Shown in pieces: positions 1 to 8,536 of a DNA stretch of 64,000 nucleotides; position 1 is the first letter of the stretch; each line of letters starts with the position of its first letter. The stretch comes from Acidobacteriota bacterium (GTDB lineage Bacteria; Acidobacteriota; Terriglobia; Acidiferrales; UBA7541). The stretch spans positions 62,001-126,000 of the forward strand of contig QHYH01000098.1 in the NCBI GenBank assembly GCA_003223215.1, read 5' to 3'. Under the pieces are notes generated by a model. It had not been told where the DNA came from, made no database searches, and saw nothing but the letters and a program-made list of their open reading frames with translations. Position numbers and translations under genes: made by a program.

Positions 1-345
1 TTTCAGTTTGCGCAAGAAGTGATTGTCAGGCTTGCCCTGCTTCGATAGGAAGATGAAGCGGTCATGTGGGTGCTTCTCGCGGCGTTCCTTCAGTTCGCGA
101 ATGAGGCTCGCGGGAAGTTCGATTGTGCGGGACTCATGACTCTTCGGCTTGAATCCGACATCTTCCTTTTTGCGGACGTGGTAAGTCCGTGCTTTGAAGT
201 CGATGTCTGACCACGCAGCAAAAGTCACTTCGCGGTCACGGCATCCTGAACCGAGAAAGAAGCGATAGCGGATTCGCTCTTCGTCGTCCATAGCACCGAA
301 GAGCCCGTCGCCACCACGGTTTCCAGTGGCGCTGTATCTCACTCT
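1..345 (-). pseudogene. tyrosine recombinase/integrase fragment (5'-truncated, runs off the left edge)
   Basis: The minus-strand frame open from 345 to the window edge encodes the N-terminal part of a phage-integrase catalytic domain. It shows a FGAMDDEERIRYRFFLGSGC stretch followed by RDREVTFAAWSDID, where the RDRE arginine is the expected first catalytic Arg of the family. A KKEDVGFKPKSHESR beta-strand segment (with the family's conserved Lys) and a DRFIFLSKQGKPDNHFLRKL stretch follow. The HxxR and Tyr boxes would lie left of position 1. The N-terminal SAM-like core-binding domain is missing: a stop lies at 346-348 and upstream sequence belongs to another gene. The only possible start is a GTG at 342. 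The gene looks decapitated by a rearrangement. The family call is firm; whether any product is made is unknown. Confidence 0.8.
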
Positions 346-1242
346 TCAGCTTCGCCTCAATTTCTAGCTCAGACTTGGTCGCAATGGCGAGACTTTCCGC
401 TGTAGCACACAGCAGGTCCCGCACGCGCTTGCGCTGATCTTCTGGGAACTCATCTTCGTCAAAGATCGTGTGCAGCACCAGCTTTAGCTCGTAGCGCCGC
501 ACGAACTCGGTTTCAAGACTCTTCTTGGACATACGGTTCCGCAAGTCAAGGAATGGAGGAAACTCGGCGTTGTAAAAGAGCCGGACCCTTCCCTGAAGCG
601 GGCGAATGGAAAACCCAACCCTCTGCGGATCGTGAGGCCAGCCGAGGGTAGCCCAGGCCGCATCCGTGGTCTTCACCGGAATCGGCGTCACGACCGGGAT
701 CTCCACCTCAGTGAAGTCCTTCTTCCGAACCTTAACCTTAATGACCTTCTTCGAGTCTTCGTCTTCCTGTTCAGTGGGCGTTTCCGGCTTTGGCTTGGGC
801 TTCGGTGCGGGTTTCGCCACCACCTCGACCGGCAGCATGGCGGTCATTGCCGACCCTGTGGCGAATTCCAGCTGTGCTTGGATAAAACCCTTGGTCGTGA
901 CAGACACCATCTCATCGGCTCCCGTATACCGAATCGCATGAGCCGTTACTTTGATCTTCGATAGTGAGGGCTCGGCCGGGTTCCAATACGACGGCGAGGC
1001 ATCTGTTTCGAAGACGAAGCTGTACCGCTGTCCAGGGTGCATCTTGACGACCGTGCCGGCAAAGCGCCACCGGATAAAGGTGGGGGCCCTACGGCCTCAA
1101 TCGGCGGCGGCTCCGGCTTCCCTTTCCCGGGGCTGTTCTTCTTCGACAATGTTCCATTTCTCGACCTTCCGGACCAGTTTCCTCTCCCGGTCTTGATTCC
1201 TCCCGTCGGGGCTAAGATGTCCTTGTCAACGGAACCCGTCAC
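236..1242 (-). pseudogene. unrecognised hypothetical protein, apparently frameshifted
   Basis: The minus-strand frame beginning at ATG 1042 (268 residues) has coding-like composition but starts mid-sequence: good coding text (FIRWRFAGTVVK) precedes the ATG up to an in-frame stop. A second frame starting with GTG 1242 (KGKPEPPPIEAVGPP) flows into it if one base is added in the C run at about 1084-1088. The joined protein would have a beta-rich N-terminal part, a KPKPKPE charged linker, and an alpha/beta C-terminal part. The 3' end overlaps the integrase fragment and is probably read-through into foreign sequence. I do not recognise the family. It is divergent from the jet operon. Confidence 0.45.
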
Positions 1243-1346
1243 AAAACTGACTCATCCACTTTCATTGCGCGACCTTCTCAAATTGTCGAAAAACGGGCAG
1301 AATCCATGGGTGCAGCTAAGCACGAGTAACGGCTAGACAATTCGGG

Positions 1347-2570
1347 ATGAGAATCAATCCGCAGAGCTTCTTTAATTTTTGCGCCAATCACGCGCCACTG
1401 TTGAGCACGCTGGCGGCGCGCGGCGGGGACTTTTCCGAGGCGGAAGCCATGCGGTTGATTCGCGCCAATCCTGGCATTGGCGAGGAGTTGCCCGAAACAG
1501 CGTGGCGGCGACTGCGCGAGCTGCAGATTCTCATTCCCACCGAACCCGGCAGTGAAGTCTTCTTCATGGCCGAACCAGTGGCGAGACTGCTTAACTATTT
1601 GTTCAATGAAGCGAACCCTGCTACGCCAGAAATAATTTGCGGTTACGTCGCGTCACTCGAAACCGTCAATAAGCAACTCGCCGGCGCATTGGATGACGAG
1701 GATGTACAACGCATCAGTTCAGCTTTCGAGGAAATCAGCCAGACATTGCGACGAATCCATGCCGACCTGAATGAGACGCAGAGTGCGATTCTAGCTGAGG
1801 TCACGCGTTACAAAACCGAACGCCCCCGTGTTTCGGTGCGGGAAAAGTATAGGCGCATCGTTTATTGGATGGGCCGTTATGTTGAGCCCATGATTGAAAT
1901 CGTCCGCGTCGACGGGCCGCTGCGCACCGCATTTGACGAAACCGAACGGCTGCTTCATCGCGCCCGCGAAGAGGCGTTGTTCAACGACCACCCAGCACTC
2001 GCACGCAACCTGCGCTTCCTCCGGTTGGTGGGCGCACACGCGCTCCGCGTCTTCACGCAATGCCGGAAGGAGATTCAGCCGCTGTACGAATCGCTTCGCC
2101 GTTCGAGCTTTATCGCCCAAGGCGCGGCTCGGGCGCTAGAACAGTTACAGGCGGTCGGCCTGTCCAGATGGGGCAACGAGCACCTCATCGGAGTCGCTGC
2201 GTGGCGCTATCAGAACGTGCCGAGCGACGCGGCGATTCTGGTGACCTTACGGCGTGTCATCGAATTTCCGCCCGAACTTCCGCCCGTGCTGGAATTGACG
2301 GCAGAAGAGGAAGCGCCGGATGGCCTGGTTCGTCTGCTGTGGCTGGAGTCACTGCCAACCCGTGTGAGTGAAAATCTACCTGTTCAAGATTTGGTGGACT
2401 GGCTCGCGGAGAATTGTTCAGGGCGGGGCATTTCAGATGTGCTCGCCGCTTTCAGCGTTTTGGTGTTTTACCCCGACTTCCACGCTACGTTCACTGATCG
2501 AGAGCCGCGCACTTACGACATCGCCGGTGGTGAAATTACGGCTTCGCCCGTGACCCTAACTTCCACATGA
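1347..2570 (+). CDS. jetA: JetA/MksF-like kleisin subunit of a Wadjet-type SMC complex
   Basis: 407 residues. The N-terminal ~90 residues look like winged helices (RINPQSFFNFCANHAPLLST, then LRELQILIPTEPGSEVFFMA). A long helical middle follows (about 100-260, including EKYRRIVYWMGRYVEPMIEI) and then a C-terminal alpha/beta part. This is the layout of MukF/MksF/JetA kleisins that bridge the two SMC heads. The call rests mainly on context: it is first of four genes, its stop overlaps the next start (ATGA at 2567-2570), and the third and fourth genes are unmistakably an SMC-like ATPase and a TOPRIM nuclease-like protein. The start is ATG 1347 with no clear Shine-Dalgarno. It is shorter and more divergent than type I JetA proteins, so the subtype is left open. 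Confidence 0.72.
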   Translation: MRINPQSFFNFCANHAPLLSTLAARGGDFSEAEAMRLIRANPGIGEELPETAWRRLRELQILIPTEPGSEVFFMAEPVARLLNYLFNEANPATPEIICGYVASLETVNKQLAGALDDEDVQRISSAFEEISQTLRRIHADLNETQSAILAEVTRYKTERPRVSVREKYRRIVYWMGRYVEPMIEIVRVDGPLRTAFDETERLLHRAREEALFNDHPALARNLRFLRLVGAHALRVFTQCRKEIQPLYESLRRSSFIAQGAARALEQLQAVGLSRWGNEHLIGVAAWRYQNVPSDAAILVTLRRVIEFPPELPPVLELTAEEEAPDGLVRLLWLESLPTRVSENLPVQDLVDWLAENCSGRGISDVLAAFSVLVFYPDFHATFTDREPRTYDIAGGEITASPVTLTST

Positions 2571-3145
2571 ATACGCTTCCGCATTTGACGACCATCTTCG
2601 ACCGCCTAAGGCGGGGCTACCATCTCGGCCCGGACGATGAGCCTGAGTTTTCCCGCTTGTGCGAGCGGTTTGACGAATATGCCGCCTACTTCGCGGCGCT
2701 CGGCATTACTCTGGTCCGCCACGAACGCGAGTTTTTCTATTTCAACGCGGAGAGCCCAGAAACCGTGCCGGATACACTGCCGCGTATCGCGGTCTTTTCC
2801 TACATTATGATTGACCATGCCGCTAACCAGGGCCGTCCGATTGATGACTTCATCTTCGGCCAAAACTTCCTCGTGACGGCGCTACCGCATTTCACGCTCG
2901 ACCGCTACACGGCGTTACTAAGACAGGTGGAAGTGCATGACATGAGCGATCTAGAAAACGTGCTAAATCACATGGAGCGAATCGGTTGGGTCAAATGGTT
3001 GTCCAATGACGAATTCCGGTTTCTCCGTCCGTTCCACCGCGTGTTTGGCAAGTGTATCGAACTGACGCAGACTGCCCACGCTCCATCGGCTGACGAATCT
3101 GATTCGGCAAGCACGACTGAGGAAAATCCCGTAAATCGTGAGTGA
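2567..3145 (+). CDS. jetB: JetB/MksE-like subunit (KITE-type winged-helix protein)
   Basis: 192 residues with a 4-base ATGA overlap with the gene before. Predicted helix-turn-helix/winged-helix composition (FSRLCERFDEYAAYFAALGI, then HEREFFYFNAESPE as the wing, then a second wHTH near NVLNHMERIGWVKWLSND) matches the small MukE/MksE/JetB subunit, which dimerises and binds the kleisin. The last ~25 residues are acidic and Ser/Thr-rich and probably disordered. It sits between the kleisin-like and SMC-like genes, the canonical place. The sequence alone would be weak evidence; the operon position makes the assignment good. Confidence 0.72.
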   Translation: MNTLPHLTTIFDRLRRGYHLGPDDEPEFSRLCERFDEYAAYFAALGITLVRHEREFFYFNAESPETVPDTLPRIAVFSYIMIDHAANQGRPIDDFIFGQNFLVTALPHFTLDRYTALLRQVEVHDMSDLENVLNHMERIGWVKWLSNDEFRFLRPFHRVFGKCIELTQTAHAPSADESDSASTTEENPVNRE

Positions 3146-3148
3146 TAG

Positions 3149-5860
3149 GTGCCCATGCCCACTGGTCCACAGCGACTCATCCTCATCCGCTCCGGTTGCT
3201 ACGAATACGCCGAGATCGAACTGACCGGCGCGCTTCAAATTGTTGGCCCGAATAATACCGGAAAAACCGCGCTGATCAATACGCTTCAATTTCTCTACCT
3301 GGACGACCGCCGCCACATGGATTTCGGTTCATACACTGCGGAGCAGACACGCGAGTTCTACTTCCTAAATCAATACAGCTATGTTCTATTCGAGTGTCTT
3401 GGGGCGACTGGTAAATGTGTTATCGGATGGCGCGGCCAGAGCAAGACGAGTGGTGGCGAGCCAGAACGATTCTTCCACGTCGGCCCCTTCGATCGCTCTG
3501 ATTTTCTTGACGGAAGGAATCAAGTCCGCGAGGCACGTGAGGTGAGCGCCAGGCTTGCGTTAAAGCAGTTTCGCGCCATCAAAAGTGCGCAAGAACACAG
3601 GGAATTGTTGTTGCCCGCCGCCAACGGCGACGGACAGGGCCTTGGCGTAGTGGCGTTGCATGATATTGATAAATATCATCACTTCCGCGAGACACTAAAA
3701 ACCTTGCTCGCCTTGAGCGCAATCTCGCAGGAGCAGATGCGCGATCGTCTACTAATGCTGGCCGACATCCCGCCCGACCGCACGGCATTCGACGCGCGCG
3801 AATTGTTCGGTGACGATTACGACCTCATCCGCAACCGGCGCGAGCAGTTACTGAAATTCAAGAAGAACCAGGAACTGGTGGAAAACCTCGTAGCCAGATT
3901 CGCCGAGCGGGAAACGGTTCGTGGCGAATTGGTGTGGCGCTGGACTGACTTGCGAACGAAGTGCCAGAGGTTCGAGAAAGACAATAAGGATACGCTCTTG
4001 AACCTTCGGGAAGCGCAGACCGAGCAGGAAACGAGAATGCAGGATCTCGAAGCGGAAGCGGCTGAGCGGCACAGGAACGTGACCACATTGTCGGAACAAA
4101 AAGGCCAATTACTTGCGCCACTCAAAAGCATCGAGGCCCAAGACACCGAATTCAAAGGGTTTCCGGAGGAATTGGAACGCGCCGCACTCAGCAATCTCAA
4201 GCAGGAGGTTCGGGAGCTCGAACTGCAGCTTGCCAGCGCGGAAGGTGAATCCCGTGAGAAAGCCAAGCGCAATTTCGACGCTCTCGCCGACCGAGTTAAA
4301 CAGAAGGAACACGCCATTGCTCGTTTTGACCATCTTGCGGTCACGGCCCTCCGCAAGCATTTTACGGATGAAGAACTGAACACCATTTTCCGGTTACTCA
4401 ATCGCGATCTGTTGGAGATACCGGTGGGAAAGGGTGGTGTCACGACTTCGCGGCAGGATGAATTGCTTGAGAGGTTGCGTAACTTGCTGGCATGGGTTCG
4501 GAACGGAGTCTATCGGGACGCCATCGTCTCTTTTCCTTTGCCCAAAGCCGGAGAGCCCCTGGCGGGACTGGAAAACCCGGACACTGCTCGCGATCAACTG
4601 GTTGAATACCAGGCCGACCTCAAAAGATGGGGGAAAATCCTCGCCGCTATTGAACAGCGTGAGAACCTTGGGTTTCAATTTAAAGCCAAGCTCGCGGAGG
4701 TCGAGGCGTGCGAAAAACGGCTCTTTCGATTCGAGGAATACCAGAAAGCTAAAGCAGGCGAAGCACGCCTGCGCGCCGAGCTCACGAAGGTTGAAGCCAA
4801 CATCACGGCGGCCAATGAAAGCATTGGCAAGCTTGCCTCACAACGCAAAATCGCCGAGCAAACTAAATCCGATGTGGAAGCCGCCATTAGGAAACACGAA
4901 GACGTTTTCGGCAACGTCATGGATAATTTCCGGCGATGCATCTTTCCTGAATTCTCGGCTAAGCCGCAGATAGCCGAGGGTATCCCTGATGATTTTAATG
5001 CTGCCATTGCGCTGTTCCTCAAGCAGCAGGAGAAGCAAGTCAAGCTGACCGACGAAGTTGCGAGCCTTCTCATGAAGACCGAGCTATGCTTCGGCGACGT
5101 GTTTCGCGGCAGTGACGAATACGAAACGACCGCCGCTTTGCAGGCGGAACTGGAAGCTCTGGCCGAAAAAGAAGAAGCTCTGGCGCGCGACTGGAACGCT
5201 CACATCCACGGGCTGAAAGCGACGTTTGACATTGTTCTGAGAAACCTCGAGGACGTCCGCAGCGCCGCCACAAAAATCAATCGCGCTTTCGCTAGGATTC
5301 AAGTCTCAAACCTCAAAGCCGTGAAGCTCGAAGTCGTCGAGGAGAGTGACTTGGTGAGCTGGATAAAACGTCTCGCCGCGTTCGAGCCGGGCGGGTTATT
5401 TGATGCCGACCCGCAGCAGGAGTCCGCCATTGCCAACTTCCGTCGCAAGATTCAGGACAATCCGGTGATTCGTTTCACGAACCTGTTCATACTTAGTTTC
5501 ACAGTGATAGGCGCGGACAACCAGCGGCACACTTATCACGATTTCCGGCAAATCGAGTCGCATGGCACGACTATCACCCTCAAAGTGCTGTTCAATCTGC
5601 TTCTGTTGAAAGACCAGTTGCGGCGCGATGACTGCGCCGTGCCGTTTTTCCTGGACGAAATTCAAACGCTCGATCCGGCCAATCGGCATGCAATTCTCCG
5701 CACCGCACGGCAGCTCGGTTTTATCGCCATCACCGCCGCTCCCGAAGCCGTCAGCGAGGTAGACACGCTCTACTTCGTACAACCGCAAAACGGTCGGATT
5801 GTCCTGCGCAACAAACATCGGGTGACTGTCAAGAGGGCTCTTGCCGCCGAAAACCGATGA
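3149..5860 (+). CDS. jetC: JetC/MksB-like SMC ATPase
   Basis: 903 residues. The Walker A motif is GPNNTGKT at residues 33-40. Long coiled-coil-like segments (charged heptads about 230-400 and 500-700) are separated by a central hinge-like region. The C-terminal head half has an ESHGTTITLKVLFNLL signature-like segment and Walker B FFLDEIQTLD near 833-842 with catalytic E837. The 'LDEIQTLD' and 'FIAITAAPEA' pattern is that of JetC/MksB/MukB-type ATPases, which extrude DNA loops and, with JetD, cleave plasmids. At 903 residues it is short for the class (MukB is 1486), so the arms are short. The start is GTG 3149 or ATG 3155, three bases after jetB, and it overlaps jetD by ATGA. Confidence 0.88.
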   Translation: MPMPTGPQRLILIRSGCYEYAEIELTGALQIVGPNNTGKTALINTLQFLYLDDRRHMDFGSYTAEQTREFYFLNQYSYVLFECLGATGKCVIGWRGQSKTSGGEPERFFHVGPFDRSDFLDGRNQVREAREVSARLALKQFRAIKSAQEHRELLLPAANGDGQGLGVVALHDIDKYHHFRETLKTLLALSAISQEQMRDRLLMLADIPPDRTAFDARELFGDDYDLIRNRREQLLKFKKNQELVENLVARFAERETVRGELVWRWTDLRTKCQRFEKDNKDTLLNLREAQTEQETRMQDLEAEAAERHRNVTTLSEQKGQLLAPLKSIEAQDTEFKGFPEELERAALSNLKQEVRELELQLASAEGESREKAKRNFDALADRVKQKEHAIARFDHLAVTALRKHFTDEELNTIFRLLNRDLLEIPVGKGGVTTSRQDELLERLRNLLAWVRNGVYRDAIVSFPLPKAGEPLAGLENPDTARDQLVEYQADLKRWGKILAAIEQRENLGFQFKAKLAEVEACEKRLFRFEEYQKAKAGEARLRAELTKVEANITAANESIGKLASQRKIAEQTKSDVEAAIRKHEDVFGNVMDNFRRCIFPEFSAKPQIAEGIPDDFNAAIALFLKQQEKQVKLTDEVASLLMKTELCFGDVFRGSDEYETTAALQAELEALAEKEEALARDWNAHIHGLKATFDIVLRNLEDVRSAATKINRAFARIQVSNLKAVKLEVVEESDLVSWIKRLAAFEPGGLFDADPQQESAIANFRRKIQDNPVIRFTNLFILSFTVIGADNQRHTYHDFRQIESHGTTITLKVLFNLLLLKDQLRRDDCAVPFFLDEIQTLDPANRHAILRTARQLGFIAITAAPEAVSEVDTLYFVQPQNGRIVLRNKHRVTVKRALAAENR

Positions 5861-6708
5861 AGCTTCAAGCCCAAACTCAAATCAAACTGCGTGACTTGGC
5901 TGAAATTGGATCGTTGCCGGAGAGTCAATGCGGTCGCGCGTTTCTGAAACTCCTTGTGCCGCTGCTCGACAGCGGAGTCGTGTGCTGGCAGCGATGTGGC
6001 GTGGGGCGCCGATTGGTCGTGAATGACGCCGATACGTTGAGAGACTTTTACCGGCAGCGCTTTCCCAACGCAGCCTTGCCGAGCGGCGCGGGAAGCCGCG
6101 TTGCCAGCGTGGGCCGTTTCCGCGACACAAAAGCACTAACAAACAGCGAAGGCGAAATTATTTCCCTTCGTGTCTGGCAGAACGAAGCCTTGTTGAAAAA
6201 TGGCAAACCCTTCGACGCAGCACCACTTACCGTCGCACACGGCGTTTTCTCATTTCTGTTCACGCGGAATTGCCCCTACGCATTGGTCGGCAGGTGCGCG
6301 TTGACAGAAAACCCAGCGGTGTTTGTGGCTGCCGAGCAACTCAATCTTGGCGTGGACGCGGTGATTTACGGGCACGGACGGATTTCCAGCCGCGCATTGG
6401 ATTGGCTGGCTTGTACAGCGGATTCCAAGTTCAGTCTGCTGCATCTGCCGGACTACGACCCCTCTGGCCTGTCCGAATTTCAGCGGCTGCACGCACGCCT
6501 GGGAAAACGAGTCGCCCTCTATTTGCCGAGCGACATGGAAGCGCGATTCGCTCGGTTCTCAAACCCAGAATTGGTCACAAGAGCCAACAGCCAAGCCATG
6601 CTTGCGCAACTGCGTTGCTCGGAATTGACGGCGATTCGCCCTGTCGTCGAACTGATTGACCGCTACAATGCCGGACTCGAACAGGAAGCCTTGTTGATTC
6701 CCTCCTGA
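5857..6708 (+). CDS. jetD: JetD-like TOPRIM nuclease subunit of a Wadjet system
   Basis: 283 residues overlapping jetC by ATGA. The N-terminal ~70 residues are helical/winged-helix-like. The C-terminal half carries a TOPRIM fold: the glutamate box LTENPAVF (E151), then GHGRISSRALDWLA, then the DxD box LPDYDPSGLSEF (D199, D201). These are the metal-binding residues that JetD uses to cut DNA after the SMC complex has compacted a circular plasmid. It is clearly smaller than usual JetD proteins (commonly near 380-400 residues), mostly through a reduced N-terminal arm. Topoisomerase VI A-type TOPRIM proteins are the alternative by motif, but the operon context excludes them. Confidence 0.82.
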   Translation: MKLQAQTQIKLRDLAEIGSLPESQCGRAFLKLLVPLLDSGVVCWQRCGVGRRLVVNDADTLRDFYRQRFPNAALPSGAGSRVASVGRFRDTKALTNSEGEIISLRVWQNEALLKNGKPFDAAPLTVAHGVFSFLFTRNCPYALVGRCALTENPAVFVAAEQLNLGVDAVIYGHGRISSRALDWLACTADSKFSLLHLPDYDPSGLSEFQRLHARLGKRVALYLPSDMEARFARFSNPELVTRANSQAMLAQLRCSELTAIRPVVELIDRYNAGLEQEALLIPS

Positions 6709-6811
6709 CTGTAACTCCGACCTAACATTCCCAAGCTGTCATCGGTTCGAGGCTCCATGGCGTCAGTCACACTCGGAAAATGGCAGGACTTTGTTGCGGA
6801 CACGGTGCCGC

Positions 6812-6840
6812 TTGTTTCCAGTATAAGCGCCTGATATAAA
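6812..6840 (+). promoter_or_regulatory. putative sigma-70-type promoter for the Fic gene, leaderless
   Basis: A TTGTTT -35 at 6812-6817 and a TATAAA -10 at 6835-6840 are separated by 17 bases. The ATG of the Fic gene begins only 8 bases after the -10, so transcription would start at or next to the start codon. No Shine-Dalgarno precedes the ATG, which agrees with a leaderless mRNA. Confidence 0.5.
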
Positions 6841-6848
6841 TTGTAGTT

Positions 6849-8093
6849 ATGGCGATGGTTGGAGAAGACAAAGTGCCGGACATTTCAGCGGACTTCGCGG
6901 TGGCAAAGGATCGCGGGGAATCCCCTGCCGAAATGGAGCCCTTGCTCATCGGGGAAACGTCCCGGTTTCGTGGCTCCTTGACCGATTTTGCGGTCGAACT
7001 GGCACAAAAGGCTGCAGGGATTCGTCGGAGTTTGCCTGAGAGTCTTCTGAAGTCTCTGGCTGATCTTGTTCGCTCGATGAACTGCTACTACAGCAATCTA
7101 ATCGAGGGACACTACACGCACCCTATTGACATCGAACGAGCCCTGAAGAACGACTACAGCAAGGACGCAAGCAAACGCGACTTGCAGCTCGAAGCGAAGG
7201 CCCACGTTGCTGTCCAAAAAAGGATTGATGAAGGCGGGCTGAAAGGACGCGCCGTCACAACCGAAGGCATTTGCGAGATTCATCGTCGGTTTTGCGCGGA
7301 GCTACCGGAAGCATTGCTCTGGGTGGAAGACCCCGAGAACATGGAACGAGTTCGCGTCGTCCCCGGAGAATTGCGTAAGCGGGACGTGAAAGTCGGCGGC
7401 CATGTCGCGATCAGCGCTGGTGCTGTGCCGCGATTCCTGAAACGCTTCGAGCACGTGTACAACCATCTCGGCAAAACGGACTCTATTCTGGCCGCTGCTC
7501 CCGCGCATCACCGGCTCTTGTGGATTCATCCTTTTTTGGACGGCAACGGCCGTGTCGCTCGGCTCATGTCGCATGCGTCCCTGCTTGAGACTCTGGACAC
7601 TGGTGCTGTTTGGTCAGTGGCACGCGGCCTAGCTCGCAACGTCGAGGAGTACAAGAGGCACCTTGCCGCTTGTGATGGACCTCGGCGTAACGACCTGGAT
7701 GGCCGCGGGAATCTGAGCGAGGAGGCGCTTGCGGCGTTCACGGAATTCTTTCTGAAGACTTGCATCGACCAGGTGAGCTTCATGGAGAGCCTGATGCAGC
7801 CGGATCGCCTCCGTGCGCGCATACTCCTCTGGGCAGAAGAAGAGATCAAGCTCAAGAATCTTCCTCGGCGCTCTGGGCGTGTGCTCGAAGCGTTGCTCTA
7901 CCGGGGAGAACTGCCGCGTGCCGACGTGTCCAGTGCCGCTGGCGTGGTTGAGCGCCATGCCCGACGCGTTGTGTCTGCGTTGATGGCTCGCGGCGTACTC
8001 GCTTCAGACGGCCCGCGTGCGCCCTTGCGCCTCGTCTTCCCTGCGGCACTTGCTTCTCGCTGGATGCCTGGGCTATTTCCTGAGCGTCCCTAA
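6849..8093 (+). CDS. Fic-domain protein (AMP-transferase family) with N-terminal inhibitory motif and C-terminal winged helix
   Basis: 414 residues. The Fic active-site motif HPFLDGNGRVAR is complete at 227-238 (catalytic H227; DGNGR binds the phosphates). An inhibitory-helix motif of the (S/T)xxxE(G/N) type, SNLIEG, lies at 82-87, so this is a class II Fic whose own N-terminal helix blocks ATP gamma-phosphate binding through E86. The C-terminal ~80 residues (SGRVLEALLYRGELPRADVS) resemble a winged helix, as in many Fic proteins fused to DNA-binding domains. Family proteins AMPylate protein targets; the target here is unknown. It lies 140 bases after jetD on the same strand but has its own promoter. 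ATG 6855 is an alternative start. Confidence 0.88.
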   Translation: MAMVGEDKVPDISADFAVAKDRGESPAEMEPLLIGETSRFRGSLTDFAVELAQKAAGIRRSLPESLLKSLADLVRSMNCYYSNLIEGHYTHPIDIERALKNDYSKDASKRDLQLEAKAHVAVQKRIDEGGLKGRAVTTEGICEIHRRFCAELPEALLWVEDPENMERVRVVPGELRKRDVKVGGHVAISAGAVPRFLKRFEHVYNHLGKTDSILAAAPAHHRLLWIHPFLDGNGRVARLMSHASLLETLDTGAVWSVARGLARNVEEYKRHLAACDGPRRNDLDGRGNLSEEALAAFTEFFLKTCIDQVSFMESLMQPDRLRARILLWAEEEIKLKNLPRRSGRVLEALLYRGELPRADVSSAAGVVERHARRVVSALMARGVLASDGPRAPLRLVFPAALASRWMPGLFPERP

Positions 8094-8251
8094 TTCGACC
8101 AGGAGAAAACGGCTGGGATGGCCGCCTGGTTCTCCAAGCGCTACCCATTCTGACCGCCTAGAACCAAAAGTGCGGCTGCGCAAACCCGAGGTCGCAAGCC
8201 GTGTGGGACAGCAACGCGAAAGAGCTGTACTCATACAGCTAGCGAGTGCAT

Positions 8252-8530
8252 TCAAGGAACTAGGCTGAACGCGCGGCTTTCGGTTCGCAGATGTCCATAG
8301 AGTTTGGCTTCGACCTCGTAGTCGGTCAAGGTGGCCTGGTAACCCGGCTTGGAGAGAGCTACTTCGTATCCAATCCCGTCCCGGTCAACTACGAGAAAAC
8401 AACGGGATTTGCCGAAGTACGCGAGCGCGCCTTGCATGAGCGGCCCGAAGCGCGAAAGCAGTTCAGGACGGTCTACTCTCTTGGAAGAACCGAAAATGTA
8501 CACCCATTCGGGTTGCGAATCGAGGCGCAT
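8252..8530 (-). CDS. small hypothetical protein, last gene of the SIR2 operon
   Basis: 92 residues, starting ATG 8530 just 6 bases after the probable stop (8537-8539) of the gene upstream. The composition is that of a real globular protein (WVYIFGSSKRVDRPELLSRF, FLVVDRDGIGYEVALSKPGY) with an alpha/beta pattern. I recognise no family. Tight spacing suggests co-translation with the nuclease-like gene. The end is followed by about 160 bases of gene-free sequence and then the convergent Fic gene. Confidence 0.5.
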   Translation of the reverse strand: MRLDSQPEWVYIFGSSKRVDRPELLSRFGPLMQGALAYFGKSRCFLVVDRDGIGYEVALSKPGYQATLTDYEVEAKLYGHLRTESRAFSLVP

Positions 8531-8536
8531 CGCTCA

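Noticed and set aside
6849-8093. Fic protein as the toxin of a Fic/antitoxin pair
   Set aside because: No small FicA-like antitoxin gene is adjacent, and the inhibitory SNLIEG motif is within the protein itself.
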